Shown here one piece after another: positions 1-10,830 of a DNA stretch of 64,000 bases (the first letter of the stretch is position 1; each line of letters opens with the position of its first letter). The notes beneath the pieces were generated by a model. It saw only the letters and a list, made by a program, of their open reading frames with translations. It did no database searches and was not told the DNA's origin. Made by a program: the position numbers and the translations under genes. The stretch lies in contig NW_027460390.1 of NCBI RefSeq assembly GCF_050947875.1, positions 2,660,232 through 2,724,231 of the forward strand, given 5' to 3'. Origin of the DNA: Dermacentor variabilis (Eukaryota; Arthropoda; Arachnida; Ixodida; Ixodidae).

Positions 1-47
1 ACCCTGATACCATAGGCAACACCTCGGGCTCGTCATCACAGATATAG

Positions 48-1169
48 CTATGCATTATAAGTTTGAACGCGCGAAGTATTGTAAATAAGACTACACAGTT
101 AGAATATCTGCTCCTTTCACAAAGGCCACATGTTGTGGTAATAACAGAAACGTGGTTGGATAAAAATATATTTGACGACTGTATTGTCCCTCCCGGCTAT
201 AGAATGTTTAGGAAAGACAGGGACACACGTGGTGGGGGCGTTTGTATCATAGTAAAAAACTCTGTATCTGCTGCATTGATTGATTGCGATGTTGCTGAAT
301 CGGTTTGGTGCAAGATTACATTTCATGGTATTGCCTACATCGTTGGAGCAGTGTATCGCGCACCTTCTGCCTCGCCTGGGTTGCTGGAAGACCTAAACAC
401 TTTCCTACGTGCAAATGTCAAAGCAGACGAGAGATTAATAATGACCGGCGACTTTAATCTTCATCACATAGATTGGCAAAACCCATGTACTGTTGGCTCC
501 GTTTCATCTAGAGTAGAGAAGCTATTGGAACTTATGTTCATATATAATCTAAACCAAATTGTACAAGAACACACACGAGTAACGGCCACAACGCGGTCAT
601 TGTTGGATCTGGTGTTTGTGTCAGATAAAATAGGTGGCTATACTGTTAACGTTGCGAATGGTATCTCTGACCACAAGATGATTATTGTTATAATCACAGT
701 GGGAACAAATGTTTGGTTCAGGCCCTACATTCCTGTACGCATTAAGGAGTATCGACGCGCGGATGATGCTTCCATCCTTGACTACCTGGATTCTGCGTTT
801 GCTGACTTTGAAATTGATTTCCAAGCTAACACAGTAGAAGAGTTGTGGCAGAACTTTAAGGTAATTGTACAACAGTGCGAGGAAACCTATATCCCTAAAC
901 GCGTAAAGAAGACAAAGCACCGAAGCCCCTTGATAACGAGGAACATAATTCATATGAAAATCAAAATAAAAAGGCTACGTAAAAGCAAAAATAAATCTAC
1001 TCAGGTTTCGCGACTTCGAGCGGAGTTAAACCAAGCCCTGCACGATTCTAAAAAAAGTTCTTCAGTGACACGCTTAGCCGCTTCCTCAGAACACCGCAAA
1101 AGTTTTGGCGATACTTCAGTGTTACAAAGGAAGAGGTACAGGAAATCAGGAAAGAAGATCAAGTTCTGA
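48..1169 (+). pseudogene. LINE (CR1/L2-like) apurinic endonuclease domain, broken
   Basis: Frame open from about 48 to a stop at 1169. It encodes the N-terminal part of a non-LTR retrotransposon ORF2: the NARS...VNK opening, ITETWL (residues near 28), RGGGVCI, GAVYRAP, the catalytic GDFNLHHIDW block and SDHKMI. These are the ordered motifs of the endonuclease/exonuclease/phosphatase fold that nicks target DNA. Style and the NARS start resemble CR1/L2/Rex-type LINEs. There is no ATG at the frame start, which is usual for a truncated copy. After 1169 the frame is lost, and only scraps of the linker and no reverse transcriptase motifs follow to about 1395. I infer a dead, 5'- and 3'-shortened copy. 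Family assignment below clade level is uncertain. Confidence 0.8.
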
Positions 1170-1394
1170 TAAACAAAAAAGATATTGTAGAACACTTTAA
1201 TCCCTTCTTTCAGTCTGTGTTTACCTACGAACGATGATGACGTCGATGTTAGTTCAGAAAGCACAGAGCCTAGCCAAATGGATGACATAATAATTACACA
1301 GGAGGGCCTGTCAGCAGCTCTTGAATTTAGATGCAAAAATAACGTATGTACCAGATGACATAGCGACCCAGTTTCTTCAAGATATGCTGAATGG

Positions 1395-1528
1395 GCGTCG
1401 CGTTACTTTAAAATTTTGAAATTGATCACTGTTTTGAAGATTTAGGGATAGTGTGTTGTGGGACATTCTTCAAATAACATTTAAATAAAGATTTAGGTAT
1501 CACAGCATAAACAATTCGTTTCCTACAC
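1395..1528. repeat. Dispersed repeat, also at 56550-56685
   Basis: The stretch with GATCACTGTTTTG, TGGGACATTC, AAATAAAGATTTAG and CAATTCGTTTC recurs at 56550-56685 in the same order and orientation, with scattered differences. The AAATAAAG inside could be an old polyadenylation signal. It sits between LINE debris and the TTAA-flanked element and has no coding content I can support. Confidence 0.6.
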
Positions 1529-1551
1529 ACTAAAGAAAATTGCAACCTTAA

Positions 1552-3237
1552 AGGGAAGCTGAAACGGTTTTCAAATTCCACGAATTGCTGGGATTGGGAA
1601 GAACAGACCTATTAATTTATGGCTCTGAATTTTTTTCTTCGGTTTGTTAATATAAGGGCCGGCAATTGCTTTCTAAATCCTCCCCGCGCACACGCCCCCG
1701 CCGCTTCCCGGAGTGCCAAGTGAGGAGGTAGCCGAAGGAGAGAACCGGCGAGAGTGACGTCATTCCCGGGGAGCGTGCCGGCGGACCGGCTTGCTGGCAT
1801 GTGCTGGCGTGTTTCTTTCCGTCCTGAGCTTTACTAGACGACGCTGCGAGAGATCTGCCGCCGCTGACGTTTGCTTTCTTTTGCGATTTGCGTGAACTGT
1901 GCTTCCTCTCTGTGCTGCGTGAGTGCCTACAGCCAAGGGCGCCCAACATGCCCTCGTTCTGTGCCGCATTCGGCTGTGCGAACACAGGCGGGCGAGACGA
2001 TGTGATGCTTCACATGTTCCCGAAGGACAAGCTTGCAGCGCAGTGGGTCCGTGCGGTGAGAAGAGAAAATTTCGTGCCGACGAAATCAACTGTGCTGTGC
2101 TCGAGCCATTTCCGCGACAGTGATTATCATCGGAGCTTGACAACGATGCGGGCAATCGGTATTCCAATTCTGGTGTTCCGGTGCCCACATTGATGCACTC
2201 GAGAAATTCGAACATTTCCAGCCATGAACGTCTGGTAACACAGTTTTAGCGTAGCCGAATAGCCTTACGACCAATGCGGAAACGTGTTGTTGCCAGTGTT
2301 GCTAGGCTTGCCTAGCGACATTCGACGTAGGGTTGCAGTTACCTTAAAGTAACCGTGTTTACCACACGGCGGTGCTAAAACTTCCTAATATCTGTATGTC
2401 AGCACTAGCATGCAGCACGCATACCGATTCTTGATCGAGCCACAATCGCAAAGTCGTCGAACCATTGTCTGAATATTGCACATATAATCCCCCTGGTCAT
2501 CTCGATCTGGATGTGTATGATAAGCAACTTCCATGACTGTACCTCGCAGCACTGTATGTGCGCGCTTTGAAACGCGGTACTTATGTTCGCGATCGTGTAA
2601 CAACACGAAAAAAACCACCAAACTTTAGACAAGCAGCGGCAAGGTGCTTGACATCGCGGAATTGCACCCGTGCTTACAATCTAATGAGAAGTTAGTGCTT
2701 CGGCATTCTTCCAGCAGCAAGTTCCCTGTGACACTTTAGCGCATTTTTTCTCGTGTCATTGCATCGTGGCGCTACATGAAAAAAACGTACGTACCTGCTA
2801 ATATTTCCAATGCGCGAGAAGGTGCACACATCGTTCTCGCTGTTGGCACACTCAACATCGTCGTTGCCGCCGTCAATCTCTGTATCGGCTGTCGGTTCGA
2901 ACATGTAAGGCGAAAATACAAGCTGTCTGAGACATCGAGAACGTTCCATAATGCTTACAACTCATCCGTGAAGCCAGACCAGAACAGCGTGCTACGCTCT
3001 GAAACGGCGGCGCCGATCGGTGATCCCCGTGAATGACGTCACAGTGCTCCCGACCAATCGCGGGCAAGAGCGGCGTTCGCGCGATGCCCTGAGGCGCTGG
3101 TGCGCGTTTTCTTGCAAAAAGCAGCCGCTTGCATTTCTTTTCGCCCTTTTTAAACTAGATATTCGTGTTCAATGGCCTAAAAGCCGTAGAATGCCGCAGG
3201 GAACTCATTTTTTTTCGAAAAGTGTTTCAGCTTCCCT
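1552..3237. mobile_element. Kolobok-like DNA transposon relic with THAP ORF
   Basis: The element starts AGGGAAGCTGAAAC and ends with the exact inverse GTTTCAGCTTCCCT. It is flanked on both sides by TTAA (1548-1551 and 3238-3241). A TTAA target duplication together with an internal THAP-domain ORF is the known signature of the Kolobok superfamily; piggyBac also uses TTAA but does not carry THAP. At 1.69 kb it is too short for a full transposase, and no DDE-type catalytic region is visible, so it is non-autonomous now. It lies just past the 3' end of the host gene. Confidence 0.75.
1948..2193 (+). pseudogene. THAP zinc-finger domain fragment
   Basis: From the ATG at 1948 the frame reads MPSFCAAFGC, then HMFPKD, WVRAVRR and VLCSSHF. 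This is the C2CH pattern of a THAP DNA-binding finger: C-x4-C, about 37 residues, then C-x2-H, with the conserved Trp and Pro. The frame stops at 2193, shortly after the finger, so only the DNA-binding module survives. An upstream in-frame start at 1888 exists, but the conserved THAP start is the one at 1948. It sits inside the TTAA-flanked element and presumably is the N-terminus of its lost transposase. A domesticated or spliced use cannot be excluded. Confidence 0.7.
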
Positions 3238-3330
3238 TTAAGGCTGTTTTTACGTGTCTATAGCTCACCCCCTTACACCTTTTGAGAAGGATGTTCAGAG
3301 AACACATCCATATGAAAGGTTGTTTAGTTG

Positions 3331-3478
3331 GAATTACACCCTTTTCACCAATGGGTGTAAAGCCAGATATACACCCTTTCCAGCTAATGGGTGTTCTGTC
3401 ATAATTGCACCCCAGGTTTATCAAGGTTCTGCTTAGGGTCATAACACCCTCTTTACTTAAGGGTGCATTTTGCAGCAT
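3331..3478. repeat. Palindromic ACACCC/GGGTGT motif cluster
   Basis: Six or so copies of ACACCC or its inverse GGGTGT alternate in about 150 bp, separated by 15-25 bp. Related motif clusters are at 25818-25990, and the same core forms part of the long terminal repeats of the element at 58794-61071. Likely transposon-end debris; nothing coding. Confidence 0.4.
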
Positions 3479-3743
3479 TAAACCTATTCATATAGATTCT
3501 TTGCATGCATCAGGCATAAATAAACTATGCATTTACGAACAGTTGAAATGAGTGGTACAAATATCACATGACATCTGTCCAATTCATTGAGAACGGTCCT
3601 CAGGTAGCTTGCGACTGCAATACTATACCGCCTGGAAACAGAAATATTCTGTGTGGTATAAACAAACGACAGTGCTCTTTCGAATGTATTCATACTGCAT
3701 AGACATGCAAACATCACGTAGATAACCTTCAAGTAGGTAATTA

Positions 3744-3749
3744 TTTATT
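3744..3749 (-). promoter_or_regulatory. Polyadenylation signal AATAAA of the ten-exon gene
   Basis: The minus strand reads AATAAA 78 nt downstream of the TAA stop at 3827, the first such hexamer after the stop. Position and sequence fit the polyadenylation signal for the gene ending here. There is no transcript evidence. Confidence 0.5.
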
Positions 3750-3826
3750 TCTCTCGGTTATAAAAAATGCAAATACACAGTTATATAAATACAGGCAAAC
3801 TGCCTTGAGAATGGGCACTGAGACAG

Positions 3827-4153
3827 TTACATAGACTGAACTTGTGAGCCACAAAAAAAATCCCTAGTAGGGCACTTATACATGCGCACCAAGATGTCCT
3901 TTGTGGCGAGCAACGAAACGACGTGCAGCACACTGGTTTGGATACATCGAAGCTTCTCAAAAACACAGCAAAGGCTGTGTGCTGCTTTGTCGTAACTTAT
4001 GTGAAACAGCCAATATGCAGCCATTACAGCCGTCACTCCTGGGTCAATGATGCGAAGTAGTCGGTGCTTGTCAATTGACAGAAATAAATCGAACGCTTCT
4101 TCTATGCTTTCTCCCATGAAGGTCAGGCTTGGTGTACTGGGTGCCTCCAAACT
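3827..4153 (-). CDS. Exon 10 (last coding exon) of the SAMD3-like gene
   Basis: Acceptor TTTACGCAG just above 4153, phase 0, 108 codons plus TAA. Encodes residues 402-509, including [13 protein letters not shown], which matches the usual C-terminal block of the family. Confidence 0.85.
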   Translation of the reverse strand, partial: SLEAPSTPSLTFMGESIEEAFDLFLSIDKHRLLRIIDPGVTAVMAAYWLFHISYDKAAHSLCCVFEKLRCIQTSVLHVVSLLATKDILVRMYKCPTRDFFCGSQVQSM

Positions 4154-7100
4154 CTGCGTAAATGGTAATGGCATTTACCTATCACAAAATTTCTACAGGA
4201 AGATCCTGTATGCTTCACAATCTCTCCCGATGCATACAGGCACAAAATCACTTTTTATGAATGGCCATATTACCAACACAACATATTTGAGAAAACCTAG
4301 AATAAAATTATCTGCAATAATACCTGACATGACTGCATTACTATCAGTTACAAGGCATTAGATTGCCAAAGAGTGTACTATACACTGCCATTACTTCAAC
4401 TGACAGTTTATGGCAACCTGAAAAGAATAAATACAAAAAAGCCCGTTTGCGTGTGCAACCTCGTACTACCGCTTGAAGGGACCCTGAAACGGTTCGGACA
4501 AAATTTGTAGACGCGTAGTGTACAGTTACATAAACCATTCGCGTAAAGAAAAAAATACATTAAAACAATTGAATTGTGAAGCGTCTTATATTAAGAGAGC
4601 TACGGACTATTAGAAGTTACCCTCTTCCCTAGCCATGCTTTTTCTCCCCTCGTTCGCCGAGTGATCGTAGCTAAGCTCTACCTTCAATGGCTCTAGGTCA
4701 CGATGCGACGTCGAGTCGTGCACTTCCGGTTGTCTTGGAGCCAGTGTGCGAAGCCTCTGCAACGTCTCCACTAGCCGTCTGGCTGTCCATCCCCAGCGAG
4801 AGCTTAACCAGCCAAACACAAAGCTAACATTGCTGTAACCAAATGTAGGACATTTTAGACATTTAAAACGACGTGTTCAAGATTACGCTCCTATCGAAAA
4901 TTTACACCAGCAGAATTGAATACACTTGCTCTGTGTTGTGTTGAGGTGAACCGCCGTGCAGGCGGTTCACGCTTACACCGCCGCTCATCCCGTAAAATGC
5001 CCAGTCGGCTTGTCCTTGCATTTACCCGAACACAGGACACGCTAAACTATTGTCGTAGGAATCCTTTGGCGTGAAGTGACGGCTACAAATGCGTAGATGC
5101 TGGCGCCGTTCAGATACCGGAAGTCCGATGCACTGCAGCCACTTCACTCGTCTGATGTCTGGCAGAGGCCGAGACAAAACGTCGCAGCTGGACATTGCTA
5201 GTCGCTACGTTTGCAGACTAAAACACAACGAAGGCGAACCATGGTTCTCACGTAAAGAAAGATCGAGATCAACACTGATCGCGCAGCTCTCGTCAACACG
5301 GACCACGTTGTAACACAAGCAGATGATGCTGCGTGCCAAAAGTTTTTTAGTGTAGTTCTACATTGTCCTTGCGCATCCTCTTCGCATCCTCTTCGCATCC
5401 GCATCCACAGAAAGAAATTAACTGACATTTTAACTATTACAAACAACATTTGTTCACCATAATGTCGGAAAAGTTATCGATGACACGCCCTGGGCAGCCA
5501 ATCCGATAGCTCGCCCTGCTCACGCCATATGGTCAAATTGAGTCACTTGGTCAGGGGCGGCTGAAAACTCATATGAGTTGCGTGCTGCGCTCGGTAGCGA
5601 TGTGCTTTTAAAACAGTATAATAAATTACACGCTTTACGCGGAGCACTTAGATAAGTCAATTAATGATCAGAAGGACCTACCCTGACAACTCAGTACAGT
5701 TGTAGAATATCGTCAAAATCGTTTCAGGCTCTCATTAAGTCAAATCTTCACGACAGATTTTGCTGTCAACTAGTTGACAGAACATAAATGCCAAATTCAC
5801 GGTTTTTGTTTTGTGTAGAGTTATGTACATTTAAGTACATTTTAACCTTTGTTCCTGATTATTACGCGCCTTTTTCAGAAAATTGGCTTGCAACCACATG
5901 CGACAATGCGCTTATGGAGGTGAATCTGTGCACATCAAATAGTGTTGGCACAACCTCTCACTAAGGCAGGCACTAGTCTGACGAATGTACAGTTTTCCAC
6001 AGAACAGTGGAGTGTTATACACCATGCAACAGACACCAGTAACAAAACGACTGTCATGGTTTACGCAGCACAGGTTTCTCCCCGACTGTCCTACGTTTGT
6101 TTTTTCTTGCGCCATGACAAAGGCATTTTAGACTGCCTGTAGCTGAAAAAAACAGGCACAGCATGCGCGTGTGCTTTTTTAGCTCGGACCAAGTTGGACG
6201 GTTTTGTGCTTCTGTTGCAAAAACGGGAAGAACACTCAATGAAAGATCGGTGCTCTGCCCACCGGAAGAACCTGTCTATTGGATGGTGTATACCATTTCA
6301 CTATGCCTTGGCAAAATATACAATGGTTAGACTGGTGCCTGCCTGAGTGAGAGTTTACGCCAAACAATGTTTAAAGAGCATGCCTTGGTCACATTTGTCA
6401 GTGCATTGCCAGTTATGTTGCTGTAAGCTTTCTGAAAGAACACATCATAATCAGAATAATAGACCGAAGCATGCGACATCACCAACGTCCTCCACAGAAG
6501 AAAACACGTTTTGCATTTCTTCCTCCCGTCACTGCCTGAAGGGAAAGACAGTCCGAGAAAGTTGGCTTAAATGATATTGCACACGCAGGCGATAGGCTTT
6601 TTGTACTTATTCCTTGCACATAGCAATAAACTTTCAGCTGTTAGAGAAGCACTTGTCCTGCGTGCTTTTCTCCATGGTCATCCCTGTTGTGCAGCCACCA
6701 TAATGAACTTGAACGAACCCACCCAATTTTGCATCTGTAGCTTAGATTTGTGTCCTACGTCTCATTACTGAACTTTTAAGTTAGTGGACGCCTAATTCAC
6801 TAAGGACCCTTGAAGAGCCAATAAGTCCTCTTACAAGGCCAATGAAGTCAAGGTTTAACTATAAAATGTCTCAAGAAATTCAAGCATTTGAGCATGTAAG
6901 GTTATACTATAGAGAAAGTGACAGAAAAATACAGTACCTTATACATTTGTAAGATTCTTGCAAATACATCCACGTTTTTATAACTTACCAGTGAAACGAA
7001 AATTACATCACATGTCTTGAGTTCATGCAGAAGTTTTGCCATCAGCATAACAATGCGCGCTGTTCGAATATCTGCAATAGAAATGAAAACAATTCCTTGT

Positions 7101-10100
7101 TACCTTGAATTTCAGATGTTCAAGATTATTGAAACACAAAAATAATCACTTCACAGTAAATAGGAGCAATTCAATGCTGCATAGTCACTTTCAATGAAAG
7201 GGCTTTCTTGCAATTTGCACATGTATGCCTTTGTTGCTTCTAAGAGCTTAATGGGGTGTATGCCTGAGTATTATTGCAAATGCTTAGTGATTAGGTCCAG
7301 AAAAAAAGCTGACTGCATATATCAAATTGAATACGCAGTGCATTTTTATTTAAGGACAAGCGAGGAATTAAAAGACAAAAAATGTCAGGTTGATATGTCC
7401 CCTTCCAATACGTTTACATGAAGCCAACAGATATGAAGGAAAGCATAGGGAAAATTATTTGTAGTTTTAATTGAAATGTAGAAATGATAAGCTAATAACA
7501 AAGTGTACGAGAAAACAACTTGAGGCATTGGGAGTCTAACTCACTACCTCCGCATTAGGTGTGCGTGTGACTATCTATTGTGCTTGTGCTATGGTGGCGG
7601 CGGCTGTTCCCACGTCCAAGAATGTGGACATGGGAATGTTACTGATAACTAAGGAAGCTATATAGGCTCACAACTGTCGGCGGTGGCGTCGCGCTGAAAA
7701 GTGGGCCAATCCTGGCGATAGTGCAGAAAGGGTCCAAACTCAATGGCACATACCAAGGACAAAAAGAAAGGAAGAAAAAGAGGCAGAGAGAGAAATGAAG
7801 AAAGAGAGGTACAAAAAGAGAAAAACAGAGAGAAAGAAAGAAATAGAGATAAAGGAAGAGAGAGAGAGGAACAAAGAAAGAAAATCATCACGGAAGTGAG
7901 ATATACACACGACAAGCTTCGCTTACCCCGATTTTCTCAACAGGGGAAGGGCTGGTGATTTTTCGTATTTTAGCACAATTTCTGTAGCTTTCTTATCTAA
8001 TCATGGAAGAAGGCAAGTGGACAATTCTTGTCATGACAATAGTTTTACATATTTCCTTAACTGCAGAGGTAATCATGTACCAAATCCTTAATTCCAGTGT
8101 TCCATGCTTAGGCAAATCTGACCAAGATAAATTTAGTTTTGCTATTCTTGGACACAGTATGAAAACAAAGCAGAGCCTCAGCCAAATTCTAAATTTTCAG
8201 ACGGTCTCTCCTTAAATGCTACAAGAATGAGGGCCTGTTTCATGTTCTTTTCCTGTTATGCCAGATTGAAGTTCCAACTTTTGCTGAGTTCGACTGGTAT
8301 AATTCACAATTTCCACACCAAGACGCGCTTACAACTGAAAGCCGCATATAGTGCAGCCATCTATAACGTACGTTTCTTGCGCCTTGCCCCACACAATTTG
8401 CTGTCCACATCCAGTAGAGACATGAGGTTCTTTTTCTTGGCACCCAAGACATCACCTAGGGCTAGGCTGATCATCCGCTGGAACCCCAGCTGCATCGCTT
8501 TCATTCCATCTTTCTTGATTAGGAAATTGAATTCCTGAAGAAACTGCAAAAATGAAGAAGCACCGCATATATACATAGGCATTATATCTATGAGTGCTTA
8601 TACAGTAAAACAATCACCAATAGAGATCTTTTCAAATGAGAGAAATGTCGAAATATTGAACAGATATAAAAAGAAAAAAAATTACCATGCAAGTGTTCCG
8701 AAATGGAGACGCACTTCTCACAAACAAGCACATCAGAATATTTCAGTACCCGTTTCAGCAGCACCATTGCTGTAGCCAGGAGAGGGGAGGGTCGAAACCC
8801 CCCTTACCTTCTTTCCCACGGAAGACGGCTTCAGGAGGTCATGTGGGCCACCCCTTTTCCCTTGTACAGTATATTGCGGCCCCACTCATGGCGTGCCTCT
8901 ACTGCATTAAGGATTGTGTTAACTATAACTGCTGAGGAGGTATCAGCACTAAAAATTCCACACAGATAAAAATGGGACGAGCGCGTGCGTAAAACTTGGA
9001 GGCATTGCTGCTCCCCACCCGGCCTTCGTGTGGTCGAAGAGCTTCTCATTTCCGACACTTGACCGAATGGTCGACCGCGCTACGTGGAAGAAAAGCATTC
9101 AGAATATATAGCGACTTGCTTGTCTAGGAAACGTATAAGCAACCCCCCTTCCCTTCTTTTCTTCAATCCGTTGTCTTTGAATTCCTTTTTAAAACTGTAG
9201 AAGAGGTTTCTGTGAGACTAGTTTGTACATGCTATTAAGGATGGAAACAGCGCGAGACCAGAAGGAAAGACCTACAGAATGCTGATTTGCGCACAGGAAA
9301 ATGTATTAATGACGAGGGTGCTGGGCCAGGGAAGCTAAGAAACGGCCACAACAAACAGGTGGGAGTGCAGGTTCCTGAATGGCCTCGAAGACCACGCATG
9401 AAGAGAAATATATGAATGTTAGGGACCACCACACCATTCAACCACCAGATGAATGTTGAAGACCGCGACAGTGACTAAATGAAAATAATTTCAAGAGTTC
9501 GCATGTGGGAGGGTGAGTTCGCATGTGGGCGGGTGATGTATACGAGGAGGGAGCAGCGCATAGGACGTCAAGGATGAAGTTGGCGGACAATTATGGACAT
9601 AGGGAGAGCATCTCGTCACTGCACTATTGCTCAGCACCAGACGGCCGTGGCGAGTTCCCTAGCTGAGGCTCACCTTCCAAGTGGTAACAAACACTGCTTG
9701 CTACGGAAAACCCATAAAAACTGAGCATCTTGGCAATTTTTAGAATAACCGGGTGACAGAAGACACGACACTGAAATTTTTCGGAGCTACTAACCCTTAT
9801 TTTACTGCAAACTATGGATGCCGTAATTTTGACGAAGGCTTCTAAACAGGAAGCAGCCCTGTATCGAACTATCTACGTCATCCATTCGCGACTGCTATCA
9901 AATGACAACATGCATCGCGTGATGACTACAATACTATAATCGCAAGTTACTTCCAAAACGCTCTTCAAACAAGTTGATCAGCAGATCATCGAAAGTAAGT
10001 GAAACTTGCATCATATGATACTACCGAAGTTCTAGCACAAAGCTTCGTTCTTGTATTTTTAAATCTAGAATGAAATAGCATGCCCACAACGCCTAAAGCA

Positions 10101-10772
10101 CGATTGATATCGATGAGGATGGCTATATGGGCTTGTTGGTATGGCATCTTCTACTTTGTGGCGCAAGCTGAACAAGGACAACAGAGACACATTTAACACA
10201 CACAGCAATTAATAGGCGACTTGCAAAATAGTGCCTGCCCTCTTCCGTACGTAGCCGTGGACGCGCCACTCCCTAGATCTGGCTGGAAAACAACAGTTAT
10301 CTCCACTGTTACCTGTACTGTAACATGTCTGGGCTGCAAGATACATACAAGACACATGATGGTGTGCTGTCGTGTTTTTGTTTGGCCCCGTTTTTAATGC
10401 TGTTCATTTTCCTAAGTCATGTACCAGCTATCGGTCATCAACTTATACATTCTATAGATAAATCCATTTGTAAACAGCATTTCATTTTATTTATCATTTA
10501 AAAAGCAGCATGAGGATGATAGCATAATTTGATGCAAAGTGGCAGCACACTTTAGCGATGAAAAACATTTTTCAGAAGTTAAGCAAAGTGTTTCGGCAAC
10601 ACAAAAGCGTGCATCCTCGTTAAAGCCTACTTGTCCGGGGAATGTTAGGAGTTCGCTTTTGTGTGGTGTACAATCTTCACACACACACACACACGCACAC
10701 AAAGAAAGGGAACCGAGGGGCCCGATTTCATTAATCATAAAGCCAACAAACAGTCCAGTGTGTTGGCTTATG

Positions 10773-10830
<58 letters not shown>

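Noticed and set aside
7743..7958. Open frame rich in Lys, Arg and Glu
   Set aside because: Translation of a purine-only simple repeat; no domain and it lies in an intron.
8227..8538. 103-aa plus-strand frame
   Set aside because: Antisense of exon 8 of the host gene.
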